Shown: piece after piece, positions 46,191 through 58,412 of the stretch | Layout: each line of letters begins with the position of its first letter | Position numbering within the stretch: the stretch's first letter is position 1 | Origin: Coffea arabica | Taxonomy: Eukaryota > Streptophyta > Magnoliopsida > Gentianales > Rubiaceae | Assembly: GCF_036785885.1 (NCBI RefSeq) | Contig: NC_092312.1 | Location: 17,936,001 to 18,000,000 of the forward strand | Length of the DNA: 64,000 nucleotides | Direction: 5' to 3' | Translations under genes and position numbers: made by a program | Notes under the pieces: generated by a model | The model's input: only the letters and a program-made list of their open reading frames with translations | Databases searched by the model: none | Told to the model about the DNA's origin: nothing

Positions 46191-46695
46191 TGATGTGGCT
46201 TTCTCATTATTAAAGTGTGGAGTGAACAGACAAAACTTCAAAAAAAAAAGACAAAATTTGATCACAAGCAGGAATGGCAAAGCCTTCCTTAATATATTCT
46301 CAATAGAATTTAACTAATGAATAATTTAACTAAGGAACAAGTAAAACACATGGGATCGGTTACTGTGAAAGTGTGGACTCGACAAAATTGCACTAAACAA
46401 GGCTTTAAAATGCCTTTTTTTTTTGTGAAGTTGTTGAAGTTTTTGCTGCAATTAAACCATGTCAAATGCCATTTCATTTGTGTCAAAATTAAGGAAGAAG
46501 GTTCTACAATGAAATGCACTACTCTTCCTTATTTTTCACATCACAGTTATACGGTTAGACCTAATGATTGAACCGATAACAACCTTAATCCGGTCATTTA
46601 TTCCGGTCTATGAACGGTCTGGATTCCTAAAACTCATCATGATGGTTTATGATAGTTTTCTCGCGGCATTCATTTGTCCAACCCCGGAGTACACA
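46191..46695. other. Promoter and leader region of the ERV1 gene
   Basis: Mostly AT-rich. The open frame of ERV1 exon 1 extends upstream in frame to an ATG at 46564, but those extra 44 residues look unlike the family; the start at 46696 is preferred. Confidence 0.45.
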
Positions 46696-49600
46696 ATGTC
46701 CCAAAACCCGTTCCAATCTCTCTTCGGGGCGCTCTTAAACGTCTCCAACTGCATTCAAACTCATCTCTCCCAATTCATAAGCTTCCCCCATAACAACAAC
46801 CCAACCACCAGGACAAACCACTATTCCTTCCCATTATTTTCTTTATCTTCATCTTTGCCTGGAATTTCAGAACCAAAGCAATCATACCTCAATCCTGCCA
46901 ACACTCTTTTACTCCGGCCGGCTGGACAGCCACCCGAAAAGGTCCTCCATTTACAGCTGTTTATCCGCAGTAACATTTATCTGGACTGAATTTCTCTGGG
47001 ATATCTCGACTTGTCATGACAGATATAACGGTGAAGCGGATGCTTTATAAACGTTTGTTAAAAGTCCTGAACCAGTCTTTTTATGGATGATCATCATTTT
47101 TTCTTTTACACTGTTTGTTTCCACTGGTATTTTGTACCTTTATCGTTGCTAATACCTAGTATTAGTGGATATTCTCAACTATGCGTGCAAAAGATGGAAA
47201 AACTTAACCAGCGTCAGCAAATTGAATAACACTGGTTCCTACTTGCTATAAAGTTCCAATCTATGCATACATGCCCTTGTGGCTATTTACTTTTGATCTG
47301 GCCCCGAATTTGCATTTCCCGTCATGTCAAGTTTGTTGTTTGACGTAGTTTGTCTTTCTCAGGATAAAGCAGCTGGTCCTGTGACTAAAGAAGAGCTTGG
47401 GAGGGCCACTTGGACTCTTCTTCACACTCTTGCTGCTCAGGTCCTTCATAATCTTAGTTCGTGTGTCCCTATTCTTGTTCCCATTTTCGGAGTTGTGTTT
47501 AGCACCATCTCTCGTGTATGATTCTTCCAGTGCTTGGTCTTTATTGCTGCTATGTATTTTCCCTCTTTGAATTGTGTTTTGTTATTATGTAATTTGCTGG
47601 GTGGATAATACTTTTTGCTTGATTTTGAATGTGTTTTGCAGGCGTCCACAATTCAGTTGTTATTCCATGAACTTTATTTACACTGTCTTTATATTCCTGT
47701 TCTTGTTATCGTTGTTGATTTATGTGTAGGATGGTTTTCAGTGTTCACCTAGTTGTTTTCCTAATGAGACTTCTGCATTTTTCAGTATCCAGAAAAGCCA
47801 ACTAGGCAACAAAAGAAGGATGTAAAAGAACTGGTATGACACTCTTTGACCTTGTATGACTTCTTGTTCATCACATTGGAGTTCTCGCTTCATTCACCAA
47901 TTGCAAAAGTTTGTTAGTCCTTGAACATGAGAATGAAAATCTAGCTATTAAAAGGGCTTTGTAATGAATTTTGGGGACAGCTTTCTTCTTTTAAATCACT
48001 GACTTGTTAGACATTGGCTTCTGATGGCATTGGATTAGATTCTTATGTAAATCTCATTTGGGAAATACTGAATGATCTTTTAATGACATTTTTTCAAGAT
48101 ATTAACGAGTAACGTACTGATTTTAGTTCCCTGAAGACCAAAATGGTTGGTGCTCTTGTAAGAAGGGGGGCATCCTTCTGGTTTTGCTGTTAGTGTCCTT
48201 GTTAAACTGAGTTGTGCATTGGAAGCTTAACAGTGAACTTGCTTTCGTCCCCCCTGTCAATTTGAGATTTCCAGGGCCTAATGGTTTTATTTATCTGCAT
48301 CAAAGCCTAAAAAATGTTTCACCATCTTATTTGCTCAAGCACTTGATTTGTGTCTTTGCTCTTGAATTAGTGGTTGTAAATCTGAGTTTCCTGTGATTGC
48401 ACCTTATGCAACATTTAGAGAATGATTGTGTGATAGTTCATTAACACTTCATACATAATTGGTTTGCTTATAGCATCTGATGGATATGCACATGCAATGC
48501 AGATGGCAATATTGTCCCGTATGTACCCTTGTAAGGAATGTGCGGATCACTTCAAAGAAGTTTTGAGGTGGAGTGCTTCTTTCCCCCTTATTATTGGGTC
48601 CTTTTCTTTCTTACGCTGGAATAGATTGGCCATTTTTTTTAATCATCTTTCCGACGTGGACATCGAGGAATCTCTTCTATAGCTGAATGCATAGAGGGAT
48701 AAAGGGTCCTCTTATTGGTGACTGCGTGCTATTCCTATCGAGCTAGTGGATTAACATCCCTGGCTAATTTTCCAATTCTGAATACCAAAAGGCGTGCTTC
48801 GAACTACGGGTCATTCACTTTTTTGTTTATTTACCCATCAAATGACCCGTATGACAATTAGGCTTAGTTCTCATGTTAAGTTCATAAGAGAGATATGGAG
48901 CAACTTCATGTGTGGGTTTTAGGATTTCGGTTTTTCAGCTTATATAAGTTACGGGGGATTCATTCTGGTAATTACCCCTCAACAAGGTTTCCTATATTTA
49001 TCATTGCCCAACTCGTAGAATCTACAAGCTTTCTTTCACTGATACCATCTGAAAGTACTTGACCTTTTCTCCTCTTGGATTTTGGCAGAGTAAATCCTGT
49101 ACAGGCTGGAAACCAGCACGAGTTCTCCCAATGGTTATGTCATGTACACAACGTTGTGAACAGAAGGTACTTGTTAGTTTACAGTTTAGGCGCTCCTGAG
49201 TTTTATCCCTAAGGTTGTCAGGGGCTCGTTTGTTAGATGCTAAATGTTTCTTTGCTTGCGTGAAGAAGGTTGGTTGGAAACTTCCCCAAATTAGATCACC
49301 TCATTTACCCAGTCTTTTCAAAAATTAACACGGTCATTTTTCTGATAAGTAAATTTTATATACGAGACCAGTATATACATACACTTCAAATTCAAAATTT
49401 ACACATGTGATATGTATCTAATGATGATAGTATATACACTAGCAGTGTATATAAGATTAATTCTTTTTGTGATTATGCTTTGGATTACCTCATTTACATG
49501 TTATGCATCAGTGGAACTAGGATTGTTGTTACTCGAAATTTCAGATGGCCTGAAATTGTAACCTTGTAGTTAAGAGTTGATTTGTGCTTTTCTGCTTTCA

Positions 49601-49713
49601 ACAGCCTGGGTAAGCTGGTATTTCCCTGTGAACGAGTAGATGCGCGGTGGGGTAAGCTTGACTGTGAGCAGCGAGCCTGCGATCTGCAAGGGGACGAGAA
49701 TCCTTGGGAATGA
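46696..49713 (+). CDS. ERV1: FAD-linked sulfhydryl oxidase ERV1
   Basis: Six exons: 46696-46941, 47363-47440, 47786-47833, 48503-48567, 49089-49166 and 49605-49713, giving 207 aa. The N-terminal ~85 residues are variable (MSQNPFQSLFGALLNVSNCI). The Erv/ALR domain starts GPVTKEELGRATWTLLHTLA. Active-site pair C134/C137 (YPCKEC) lies next to FAD, H164 and N167-type residues are in WLCHVHNVVNRSLGKL, C163 and C180 form the structural disulfide, and the C-terminal shuttle pair is C192/C197 (DCEQRAC), placed at the C-terminus as in plant ERV1 rather than the N-terminus as in yeast and animals. It oxidises Mia40 or substrates in the mitochondrial intermembrane space and passes electrons to cytochrome c or oxygen. 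Length is close to the Arabidopsis protein (about 190). All motifs are intact. The next gene on the right ends 278 bases away on the opposite strand. Confidence 0.95.
49351..49459. mobile_element. Short MITE, family M1, copy C, in ERV1 intron 5
   Basis: Left AAATTTTATATACGAGACCA, right ATACACTAGCAGTGTATATA; the core CTTCAAATTCAAAATTTACA and GATATGTATCTAATGATGA aligns with copies at 2537 and 12030. Shorter than the others. It lies between ERV1 exons 5 and 6. Confidence 0.6.
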
Positions 49714-49991
49714 ATCATCTTCTTGAAGTGATGATACCAATCTCTTATCCGATGAAGACATCAATCAACCGGGAAATCTCGCCAGTGTTATACTTGACTT
49801 CGATATTAAACTGTATCAAATTATCATATAGAGGAGAATCGAGAGCGGAGAAGCCGCTCCCATTTCATATAAATGCATTTAACCAGGGAATTATACAATT
49901 CTTTGAAACGGAACAGATGTAGAACCGACAAGCTTTCAGTAAAATCTACCCCAAACAAAAAAAAAAAGGTCTGCAACTTGAACTGCAATGG
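49714..49991. other. Shared 3' intergenic of convergent ERV1 and UBP zinc-finger genes
   Basis: 278 bases between the two stop codons, so the 3' UTRs may overlap. Contains an A run (49957-49968). Confidence 0.5.
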
Positions 49992-50741
49992 TTAAGACTG
50001 CCCCCCAGAAGACGAACCCTCTGCCTTGTGGTCAGCTAGGTGCAAATCCACGAGCGCCCGGAAGGGCGGAGCTTCACCAAATTTGAGAATGTATGCAGTT
50101 TCATAAACTGGTCGCAGCGGCAAGATTACTTGAGCATCCAAATATGCGTCGCAGGAGAAACACCAGACTGATAGATCGCTGTACGAATTCCCAAATTTTT
50201 TTTTTTTTGGTTTACCCCCAAAAAAAAGAAAAATTTTCTGGTCATCCATCCAATTTATACGACAGCCGTTTGAAATTTCATTTTATCCAATAAGAGGTAG
50301 TAAATTATACCTGTAGCTAAGTGCCAAACAATGATTATTTTGTTGACGATAATGCTCAAGCATGTGTTTATTAACAAAACGGCTACAGAGCACATCTTCG
50401 CAGCTTAAGCAGAGCCAGTTCTCTTGAGGGTGTTCGCACCTTCATAATTGATATAACACCAGATTTTTAGCATTGTTAAATAAATTTTATAAATTATGTA
50501 TTTACAAAATTAATCAAAAACAAACGAAAAAACAAATGGTGGTGGTTGTTTCGGTGAAAACGCACCTGTAGCAAGGAGTATCTGGGGGTGGAATATGTGT
50601 GAGGTCGGAGGATAAGGTATCAAGGTGATCGCAGTGGGTCAGGGCCTCCACCCAACCGGATCCGGACCCGTATAGGAGAAGTTCGTCATCGTCTTCTTCT
50701 ACGATGTGAGAAGACGATGCAGCCTCCTTGCTGCTGCTCAT
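49992..50741 (-). CDS. Free-standing UBP-type zinc finger (HDAC6-like ubiquitin-binding) protein
   Basis: Three exons on the minus strand: 50741-50566, 50439-50311 and 50178-49992, all joined in phase 2 to 163 aa. After an acidic N-terminus (VEEDDDELLL, 14-23) the zf-UBP domain covers about residues 35-135. Candidate zinc ligands are C37, H39, C57, C60, C69, C72, C77, H84, H88, H95, C108 and C111 in the typical pattern (WLCLSCEDVLCSRFVNKHML, HCLALSYSDLSVWCFSC). R79 and W107 match the residues that in human HDAC6 hold the C-terminal Gly-Gly of free ubiquitin; the HDAC6 Tyr is Phe109 here. The tail FGEAPPF also echoes HDAC6 (KFGEDMP). No deacetylase or protease domain is present, so it is likely a stand-alone ubiquitin-chain-end reader, cytosolic or nuclear. 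The middle exon has no ATG in frame and is recognised only from frame and motif. Confidence 0.88.
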
Positions 50742-51216
50742 TGATGATTGTTTGTTCTACGAAATTGACGGTCAGATTGCTGCTTGCTGCTGGAGAATCT
50801 GGCTTGGGAGTTCTGTAATCGGGTTTGGGCTTGGGCTTGTATTAGCGTTCTTCGTTGTCTACTTCGCCTGGCAGCGTTGCCAAAGTGAGCAAACACCGCT
50901 GTTAGGGACTGCAACACCAATTGGCTCTATATGAAATTGTACTTTATGAATTATTTTTAAAAACAAAAAAGTCTAAAAATTTTGCTGACCCAATTTGCTT
51001 TTTTTTTTTTTTTTTTTTTTCAAAAGAATTTCTCCATAAAACCTTTCCAACATGTGAAATGAGAAGAAGACAATTGGCTCTATAAAAGCTTGGGAGATTC
51101 TATCATACTCTTTAAGTTTAATTTGTCACTAAATGATGCAATAATTTTAAATTTAAATCACTAACAAGTAATTTGGGAGCGCAGGATGAAAAAAAGAAGA
51201 GAATGAGATATCTCAA

Positions 51217-51375
51217 CAGCTAGTTTGGGACTAGATGATGGAAAAGAAAAATAGAGAAATCTTATCTTAAGTTATGAAATTTTTTTTTTTAAAAGAAAGA
51301 GAGTATATTTTAATGTTGTTTGGGAGTTTAGAAAAGAAATAAAAGAATTTTGGATATGTATATCAATAAAACTAT
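51217..51375. repeat. Dispersed purine-rich repeat, copy 2
   Basis: Starts AGCTAGTTTGGGACTAGATG and shares block order with the copy at 2381-2530 (see there). Confidence 0.5.
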
Positions 51376-51410
51376 GTTCAAATAACAATTAAACAAGTGA
51401 CATTTTGAAA

Positions 51411-51576
51411 TTGTGGTTCTTAAAAAAAAAAAATTCCAAACGGGTGCGTGGTGCATCGATCTGATCCGGTGGTGGTTCTGTCTCCATCGATCCCCATAGG
51501 CCCAGTTGGGTGTCTTCCATAGTTAGATTAGAATAGAGTAGGAGTAGAAGTAGGGTTGACGATTGACAAAAAAAAA
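51411..51576 (+). mobile_element. 5'-shortened tRNA-derived SINE
   Basis: Exact 20 bp target duplication AAACAAGTGACATTTTGAAA at 51391-51410 and 51577-51596. The body has GGGTGCGTGGTGCATCGATC, GGTGGTTCTGTCTCCATC, GGCCCAGTTGGG and TAGGAGTAGAAGTAGGG with a poly(A) tail, matching the 3' two thirds of the SINE at 26955-27228. The tRNA-like head is missing, so it is a 5'-truncated copy. The exact duplication argues for a recent insertion. Confidence 0.9.
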
Positions 51577-51622
51577 AAACAAGTGACATTTTGAAAATTT
51601 TTACAAAGCCTTCTTCGGGACT

Positions 51623-51765
51623 TGTTTGGAATATTTTTTTTTGTTTTCATGAATATTCTCTCTACATCTTTTTTAATTATTTTTTTTCCTTCACATACAT
51701 TATATCCTTAAAAAGTGCTCAAGTAATTTTTCTCCAAAAACTCTCCAAAAAATGCAATCCAAACA
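51623..51765. mobile_element. MITE with TGTTTGGA ends
   Basis: Left TTGTTTGGAATATTTTTTTT, right AAAAAATGCAATCCAAACA; inverted termini around TGTTTGGA. A/T-rich inside. Confidence 0.55.
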
Positions 51766-52180
51766 TACTGCTGCCTATGTTTGGGGCGGAATTTTTTTTT
51801 CCCAATGTAGTTGGGAAATAGATTTCTAACCCCAAAACTCCCGCACACACAAACAGGTACTTTCCGTCACTTTTTTTGTTTTCTCACCAAATATCAGCTA
51901 CCAAGTGCACAGTAAGAAATTAAGGTAGTACTGTAGTTTCCCAGTGCAATCATAATTTTTTTTTTAAATTAAGGGTGATTTCGATAAAACTGAATTTTGA
52001 AAACTTAAATTTAAAATTTAAAGTCTAAATTTATTAAATTATTAAATTATTAAGTACTAAATTTGACACATTTGAATGTGTATCATATTAAACGATAAAT
52101 TATTTACTTATCACTTAATTTTGATAACAAATTTTGTTTAATAAATACAATGTTACTTAATTAATTCAGATACTTATACT

Positions 52181-52320
52181 ATGTTTGGATTGCTTGTTTC
52201 CATCGGAAAATATTGTCATTTTTCGTGATTACATTTCCCTATCACCTTTTTTCCTTACATATATCAAATCGCTACAGTAATTTTTACATGAAAAATGATA
52301 GAAAATGCAATTCAAACACA
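52181..52320. mobile_element. MITE with TGTTTGGATTGC ends
   Basis: Left ATGTTTGGATTGCTTGTTTC, right GAAAATGCAATTCAAACACA; the word ATCAAATCGCTACAGTAATT is shared with the remnant at 27610. Non-coding. Confidence 0.6.
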
Positions 52321-52528
52321 ACCTTATATTTTTTTATTATCAGCCTTTGAACGTATTATGATTTAAATATATTAAATTTAAATATTAAATTATATTATCG
52401 GATGTATGCTCGTAAAAGCAACTGAGAAAAGATAACAAAAAAGAAAAGTGAAACTAAATCGACGGGGCAAAATAGTCAAATGACTTAAGTATGTTCCCCA
52501 CCGTGCCCCTTGCCTGTCACTGACCGAA

Positions 52529-52564
52529 CTAGGGTTTTGGGCCATCCATTCCACACTATAAATA
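52529..52564 (+). promoter_or_regulatory. RPS29 promoter: telo-box, site II and TATA box
   Basis: CTAGGGTTTT (inverse telo-box) at 52529-52538 runs into TGGGCC (site II type) at 52538-52543; TATAAATA is at 52557-52564; a second TAGGGTT is at 52606-52612. Telo-box plus site II pairs are typical of plant ribosomal protein promoters. Confidence 0.7.
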
Positions 52565-52670
52565 CTCTCTTACAACCCTGTTAAACCTCCTCCGCCTTCA
52601 GTAATTAGGGTTGGCCTTCGCAGAAATTAGCAGCCGCTCAAAGCTTGACAGAGAGGAAGACGATATCGAG

Positions 52671-54392
52671 ATGGGACACTCCAACATCTGGAATTCTCAC
52701 CCTAAGAACTACGGCCCTGGCTCTCGCGCCTGGTAACTACTACGATATCTCTATCACTCCATTTCATTTTTTTTTTCAAACCAAGATAATTATTTATGTT
52801 TAGGATCTGCTACGTGCCCTGCTTCTTAGCTTTCATGTCTGGTTCAGTTTGGTGCTAAATATAGTGGGAATTACTGGAGATGGAGAACTTTTATTGCTTT
52901 TTGAAAGTATTTGGTTGTTGTTTTTCCGTGATTTGTTTCTAGCTGATATTAGGGAGCGAAAGAACTATTAGTATGCTTTTGTATGCTACGAGTTAATCTT
53001 GATATAAAGTTGGGGAATTAGGAATTTAGGATATGCTCGAAACGATAATAATTTATGCATTTGGGTTGACTTGGATTTCAAATCCACAGTACAAACCATC
53101 CTGTATCGTTTGGACAGCGCATTTCCAATTCACTCATTTAGTACGATATTTCAGATCCCTCTGTTCTTTCCCGTTTCCCTCCTTCCAATTTCACCCCCAA
53201 GTTTGTATTACACCAAAAATATCTCGAAATTTGTAGCTTAGAACGACAGCATGATTGTTTATGAACACCAGTTTGAGCTTCAAGATTTGGCAACTAATAG
53301 AATTTGTACCATTTTTGTAGCAACCATTTGTTTGTCTCTCCTCTTAAAGACTAGGTTGAAGTCAGCACTATTGCTCTGATTTGGAACTGGTCTTGTGATC
53401 CGAGTCCTGTAACTCGTGTTCTTCGTAATATGCCTATGAAGTGTTTATTTATTTGTGTGAGCAACTAGTTATTTTGTATTTCAAGTCCTTCTCTACAATA
53501 AAATTTTTTACCAAACAATTTGTTTGGATTAACCTGGATTTCAAATACTCAAAATCCTGCATGAAATCTAATTCCATGAAACTAGACTGATTTTTGTGGG
53601 AGTTTTTGTACATTTGATCGTTTTTAGTCCCATATATTGTGGTTTGTCAACCAGTATAATCTGATGTTTGTATCAGTGATGTTGGAGTCCTTGATTGGAT
53701 TTCAAGAAATTGTAGGTTTATGGTGTACTGCCTTTTATACTGGATCATATGGTATATAATCCTGTTTTCAAGTCAGATTGGTCCTTATGATGGGTCAATG
53801 TGATTTTCGTGCTAAACAAGTCTTTTGTCGTTGATGGCTCAAGTGAAATTTGGGAGTTTAGTAAGCTGTTGTAAGCAGTATTTTGTAGTGATAATGGTAT
53901 TATTCGCTATGGCGTTTTAAGAATTGTACCTGACCACATGGATATTTTCTCCTCCTGGTTGTTTTGACAGCCGTGTGTGTGGAAACTCCCATGGTATTAT
54001 CAGAAAGTATGGCCTGATGTGCTGCAGACAATGCTTCCGCAGCAATGCTAAGGAGATTGGATTCATTAAGGTAATGGATTTGAAGTTTTAAGAAAGGAAT
54101 GATCATACTGTTACCTTTTTTTTTTTAAAACTAATAGAGCTACTATGATGTGGTGGTGGTTTTTTCTCTGTCATGTCAATATTCATATTCATGTTAGGAC
54201 CTGATTTTGTATTTAAATTTTCTTGTGCCTGTTGTTCTAGATAGAGTATATGCCAGTTTAAGAATTTTGTTAGTTGGTTGTTGGCACTCTATGATACTGA
54301 GTTATAGGTCTTGTTTTACCATTTTTGTGTTTCTTGAATAAATTACTAAATCATTCTGAATTTTCTTGCATTTGTCCTTGCAGTATCGTTGA
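52671..54392 (+). CDS. RPS29: 40S ribosomal protein S29 (uS14)
   Basis: Three exons, 52671-52732, 53971-54070 and 54384-54392, give 56 aa starting [20 protein letters not shown], the full length usual for eukaryotic S29. The zinc knuckle is C21/C24 and C39/C42 (CRVCG, CCRQC), followed by [14 protein letters not shown]. It is a small-subunit protein near the decoding end that stabilises 18S rRNA in the head. The last exon holds only Tyr, Arg and the stop codon. The first intron (1.2 kb) is long for so small a gene. The promoter carries the telo-box and site II pair expected of ribosomal protein genes. Confidence 0.97.
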
Positions 54393-54871
54393 AGGAAAAG
54401 GTCGTTGCCTCCTTGCCAGTGGATTTTGTTAAGCAAGCTGCCATTAGAGATAAATGGATCCCAAGTTGTTATTTGCTTTGTATTTTGAACAATTTTGGCT
54501 GTTCTAATTTGTCATTGAACTTGAATTGGTATGTGAATCAGCAAATTCTACTATATGCTGTTGTTTAATATACGGTATCGCATAAGAAATTGATGAATTG
54601 CGGGCAATGTTATTAATTAATTGGTTAATTCTCTTGAACTAAATATTCTGGATCGTATATGTTTTATGTCAATGGCATGATAAATTGGTTAAATTGGTTG
54701 TCGTTCACTGTGAGCAAATATAGATTTGTATTGGAACGGATTGCCTTACCCATTAGCCTAGAAGGAAATTTGCGTGGATGTCTGGAAAATCTGCACCGTT
54801 CAGGCGGATGGGGGGACGTCAGATGAAAGGATGAGACGTATATGAGAAGCTCTGGAGACTGGTACTAAAAT

Positions 54872-54963
54872 ACGAGCAGGCCTAGCTTAGTAGGTAAAGG
54901 ATTGAGGAGTTCAAATGTACGATCAGGCCCAGCTTCGTAGATAAAGGATTGAGGAGTCCAAAT
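54872..54963 (+). repeat. Imperfect direct repeat, two 45 bp copies
   Basis: ACGAGCAGGCCTAGCTTAGT (54872) and ACGATCAGGCCCAGCTTCGT (54919) each run to GAGGAGTYCAAAT. The word TAGCTTAGTAGG resembles a pol III A box, so this could be a decayed SINE head duplicated in tandem. Confidence 0.5.
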
Positions 54964-57051
54964 TTGTCAGAAGCTTGCTGTCGTTGGGTCTTAAAACCAA
55001 GGAAATTGGAGAGGAGGCCAGTTTCCAAATTTATTGGGCTTCCGTGGCAACAGACGTCTGATTTAGACTACAGACCAAGAATTTGCACCGGACCAACAAC
55101 AAACCCCAACCCCCCATCCCCCTCCAATCCCACCCTTATTATAAAAGGGCTCTCCCAAAGCCAATAAATGAAGGAGAGAAAAGCAAGCAAGCAAGTAGAT
55201 GCAACGCGTTAGTGTTTGGTTGAAAATGCATATGATGAAATCAATAGACACGAGAAGGAGAATCCTAAATCTGTACTCAGCGGAATTTGAAATATTTTCT
55301 TAATACTTTGTTAGGGGTACTAAGTGATAGTATTAAGAAAAGAATAACCTCCACGGAAAGTTGTAGTAATAGATGCAATTGCATGGGGCATACAGTAAGC
55401 GCGTAATGGTAATGCCCCGTTCAAAGGCATCATATGATGTGAATGCTCAGATACTTAAATTGTGAATATCATTTAGTCAAAAGCTTGTTGTATACTATCA
55501 TTTAGTTAAAAGAATGACGTAAACTTTAGAACAAGAAAAAGCAGTACTGGCTTTTATCATCCTTAAATCAAACGAATAAGAAATACATTGGGAAAGGAAA
55601 GTTATGGGCCGGCGGTCTCGATTATTTTTATTTCCTGAACTGATCACTTAACGAGTGGGCTAACTAATATATGTTTTCCACAGAAAGTATGCTGAGTGGT
55701 TGGGGTTTCGCCTACACTAATTGTAACATTTGATTCTACCTTAAGTATCACATGGCTTTACTTCATATGATTCGACCGACTTTAAAATGAAACTCCGGCA
55801 CAGGGGGGGCCGGCGCCTTTTATTTTAAGCTATAGTTAGTTAGGACTTAGGGCTCAAGATTTCGGCTTTTAAATGTGACTAATGAAAATTTTGTCTATTG
55901 CGCAAGTCAGCTTCTTCTTCTTCCTTTTTTTTCAAAATTTTTCATTTACATTATATCTTCTTGCATACCATCCACTCATCCTTCTATTATTGATTAGTAA
56001 TTAATTTGTGGTTTATCAATCGTTTTCTGAATCACCGGTAATCAGTTTGTCACCGTTGACGTTCGCCAGGGGGGGTCCCCAGTGAAACACCAACCCCGCC
56101 CCGGCCCCCCACCCCAAAACCAAAAGGGGCCAAAACGACCACGCCAACCAAAGTCTTGTAGTCCTTTTATCCGCAATTGCACGGTACTTCTAAGCACCAC
56201 CACTTCCCTTCAATAGTTTATTAAGCTCAGACACACGGAATCCCAAGTTTGTGAAAAACATATGTACTTTTGCTGATTTGTTTTGTCCAAGCAAAATGAC
56301 AAAATCTCTCTCTCAAGAACTTTGATGTTAGAGCTGTAAGTAAATTGAAGACGTGAATATCCATCCAGTTAACTAATCTATGAAATCAACATTCACCTAG
56401 ATAGCCAAAACATCACCCAAAACAAAAAAAAAAAAAAAAATCATCTTAAACGTAAGTTAATTTCGTCGTTGGTTATTCGAAAATTTCATTTCACGCAGGT
56501 AATTTACTGAAGTACATCGTGATTAACAGATGGAAGAGTGGAATGATATGGCGCTTTGTCAAACATGATGGATGGAAATCACCAAACCATATATGACACA
56601 CGGAAACGAATAATGGTCATTATTGAAATAGGCTTCGGCTGCCGAGGCTTATTCTGTAATGGACATTTTTACAGCACCAAGAAGAAGAGAATAATTCATA
56701 TACGATGAAGAAGCGGAAGGAAGGAAACAACAGTAGTGTCAATAATGCAGTAACTGCACACGTGCACTGCCATGTCTAAAACTGGACTACTGATGCAGAC
56801 GCAGTGTTAGATTGGATGTGTTTTGGGTTCATGCTTCCAAGCGTATGCATCTGCCCCCTCACTGTCACAGGACGGGACGAAACGAAACGAAACGAAACTG
56901 AGAGAGCAGAGTGGGTGCAGACATATTATGCATTCTTCTGCTGTCTACCATCCACACAAAAATCTTGGTAACTGACTTTTTTACTACTACAAATTACACC
57001 CCTCTTATGGATCATTTAGGAGCACATTTTGTGGGATTCTAGCAACAATAA

Positions 57052-57214
57052 TTTGTTTGGATTGGCTATTATTTGCGGGATTTTAGTAATTATTCCAAAT
57101 AATATTTCGCTTGCATCACATAAACACATTTCTCAACTCACCTTTAAATCTCACATACATCACATCATAAAAAGTACTACAGTAATTATTCCAAATAATA
57201 CCCTATCCAAACAA
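57052..57214. mobile_element. MITE with TTTGTTTGGAT ends
   Basis: Left TTTGTTTGGATTGGCTATTA, right AATACCCTATCCAAACAATT. The internal words AGTAATTATTCCAAATAATA occur near both ends, one directly repeated. Non-coding. Confidence 0.6.
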
Positions 57215-58412
57215 TTCGGACGGGCTGAGAGATGGGAATTAAGAAGAGGGGAGAGTAACGAGGGATTTGAATTCACAGGCTCTAATTCCTAAGGAATCAA
57301 CCTTAATTATTAGATCAAAACTTCGTCCGCTTATCATAACCATCATTTAAATAATACTTAATCCAAACACGCTTTTTGAACAAAACTTTTTCAAATTATC
57401 TCATATCCAAACAAATTCGTTTAACCTAGCTGGAAAAGGGAAAAACAAAACCCAAAAAACAAAAAAGAAAATAAAAAGGTTCGTTTGTTTGTTTGGTTTG
57501 CTAGATAATCGAATTCTTTTTCTTGGTTTTCTTTCTTAATAGGAACTGCGTTGAATTTCAAACTCGGAGCGCTTGTTAAATACTTCCACCCAAAAAAAAA
57601 AACTGCTACTAGTTGAGTTGATCTAGAACAAATAATGCACCGCATATAACTTAAAAGATACTACGTGCAACTATGAAAATACGACCATATCTGTCTAAAA
57701 TTTTGTGAATAACTACGACTGTAGATGCGCAAGTTGTTGCAACTTCCTCTGGTTTTTGGTCGTCTTCCTTCTCTGCATTGAATAACATTACAAAGGGAAG
57801 GTCACGGGTCACCATAACTGGTAACGCCCCCCGTTCGGGAAATTAATACCAAGAAGGAAGAACATGGCCATTTGAGCACACTGCTCTGACAGGGATACAT
57901 CTGTTTACGACCGGCTACATGCTACTGTCTGCATTGTCCACGTACAATTGGTCGCCTGCTGCTAATAATAGTTCGATCAATTCCATCGTTGAGCTTAACA
58001 TTTATGGAATGGGAAATTATTTACTGGTGCTTACAAGAAATGAAGAAAGCCGGTACTGATATCATCAGCTGGGCTCTGGCTAAGTTGCTGAATTGACCTT
58101 TAATTTCCTCGGAATATCACCTACAACTAAGAATTGGAGTGCTAGGAGGAAGGCGGATGACACAAAACGAAGGTAACAAAAGATGCCGAAGAAGAGGAGC
58201 AAGGAAAGGATAAACATGCGTCAAAAGCAAGGGAAACGAAGCTCAGATCATGGACGGAGAAAGATACATTGAATGAGACGGTGCATCCTATACACGAAAG
58301 CAGCCGAAAATAAGCAACAATGCAAATTGCTTATATCATAGCTTTGCGTTTTTTCTTTTTTGGGATAGATTAGATGGCTAGGCAATCTCGTGCAAAATCT
58401 TGCAAATTTTAC

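Larger units (their letters stand above)
50742..52670. other. Intergenic stretch between the zinc-finger and RPS29 genes
   Basis: Promoter of the zinc-finger gene, a 22-base T run (51001-51020), repeat copy 2 (51217-51375), a SINE (51411-51576), two MITEs (51623-51765 and 52181-52320) and the RPS29 promoter. Confidence 0.6.

Noticed and set aside
50728-50934. Plus-strand 68-codon frame with a membrane-like stretch, head to head with the zinc-finger gene
   Set aside because: It overlaps the start of the zinc-finger gene on the other strand and ends without recognisable features; probably promoter sequence.
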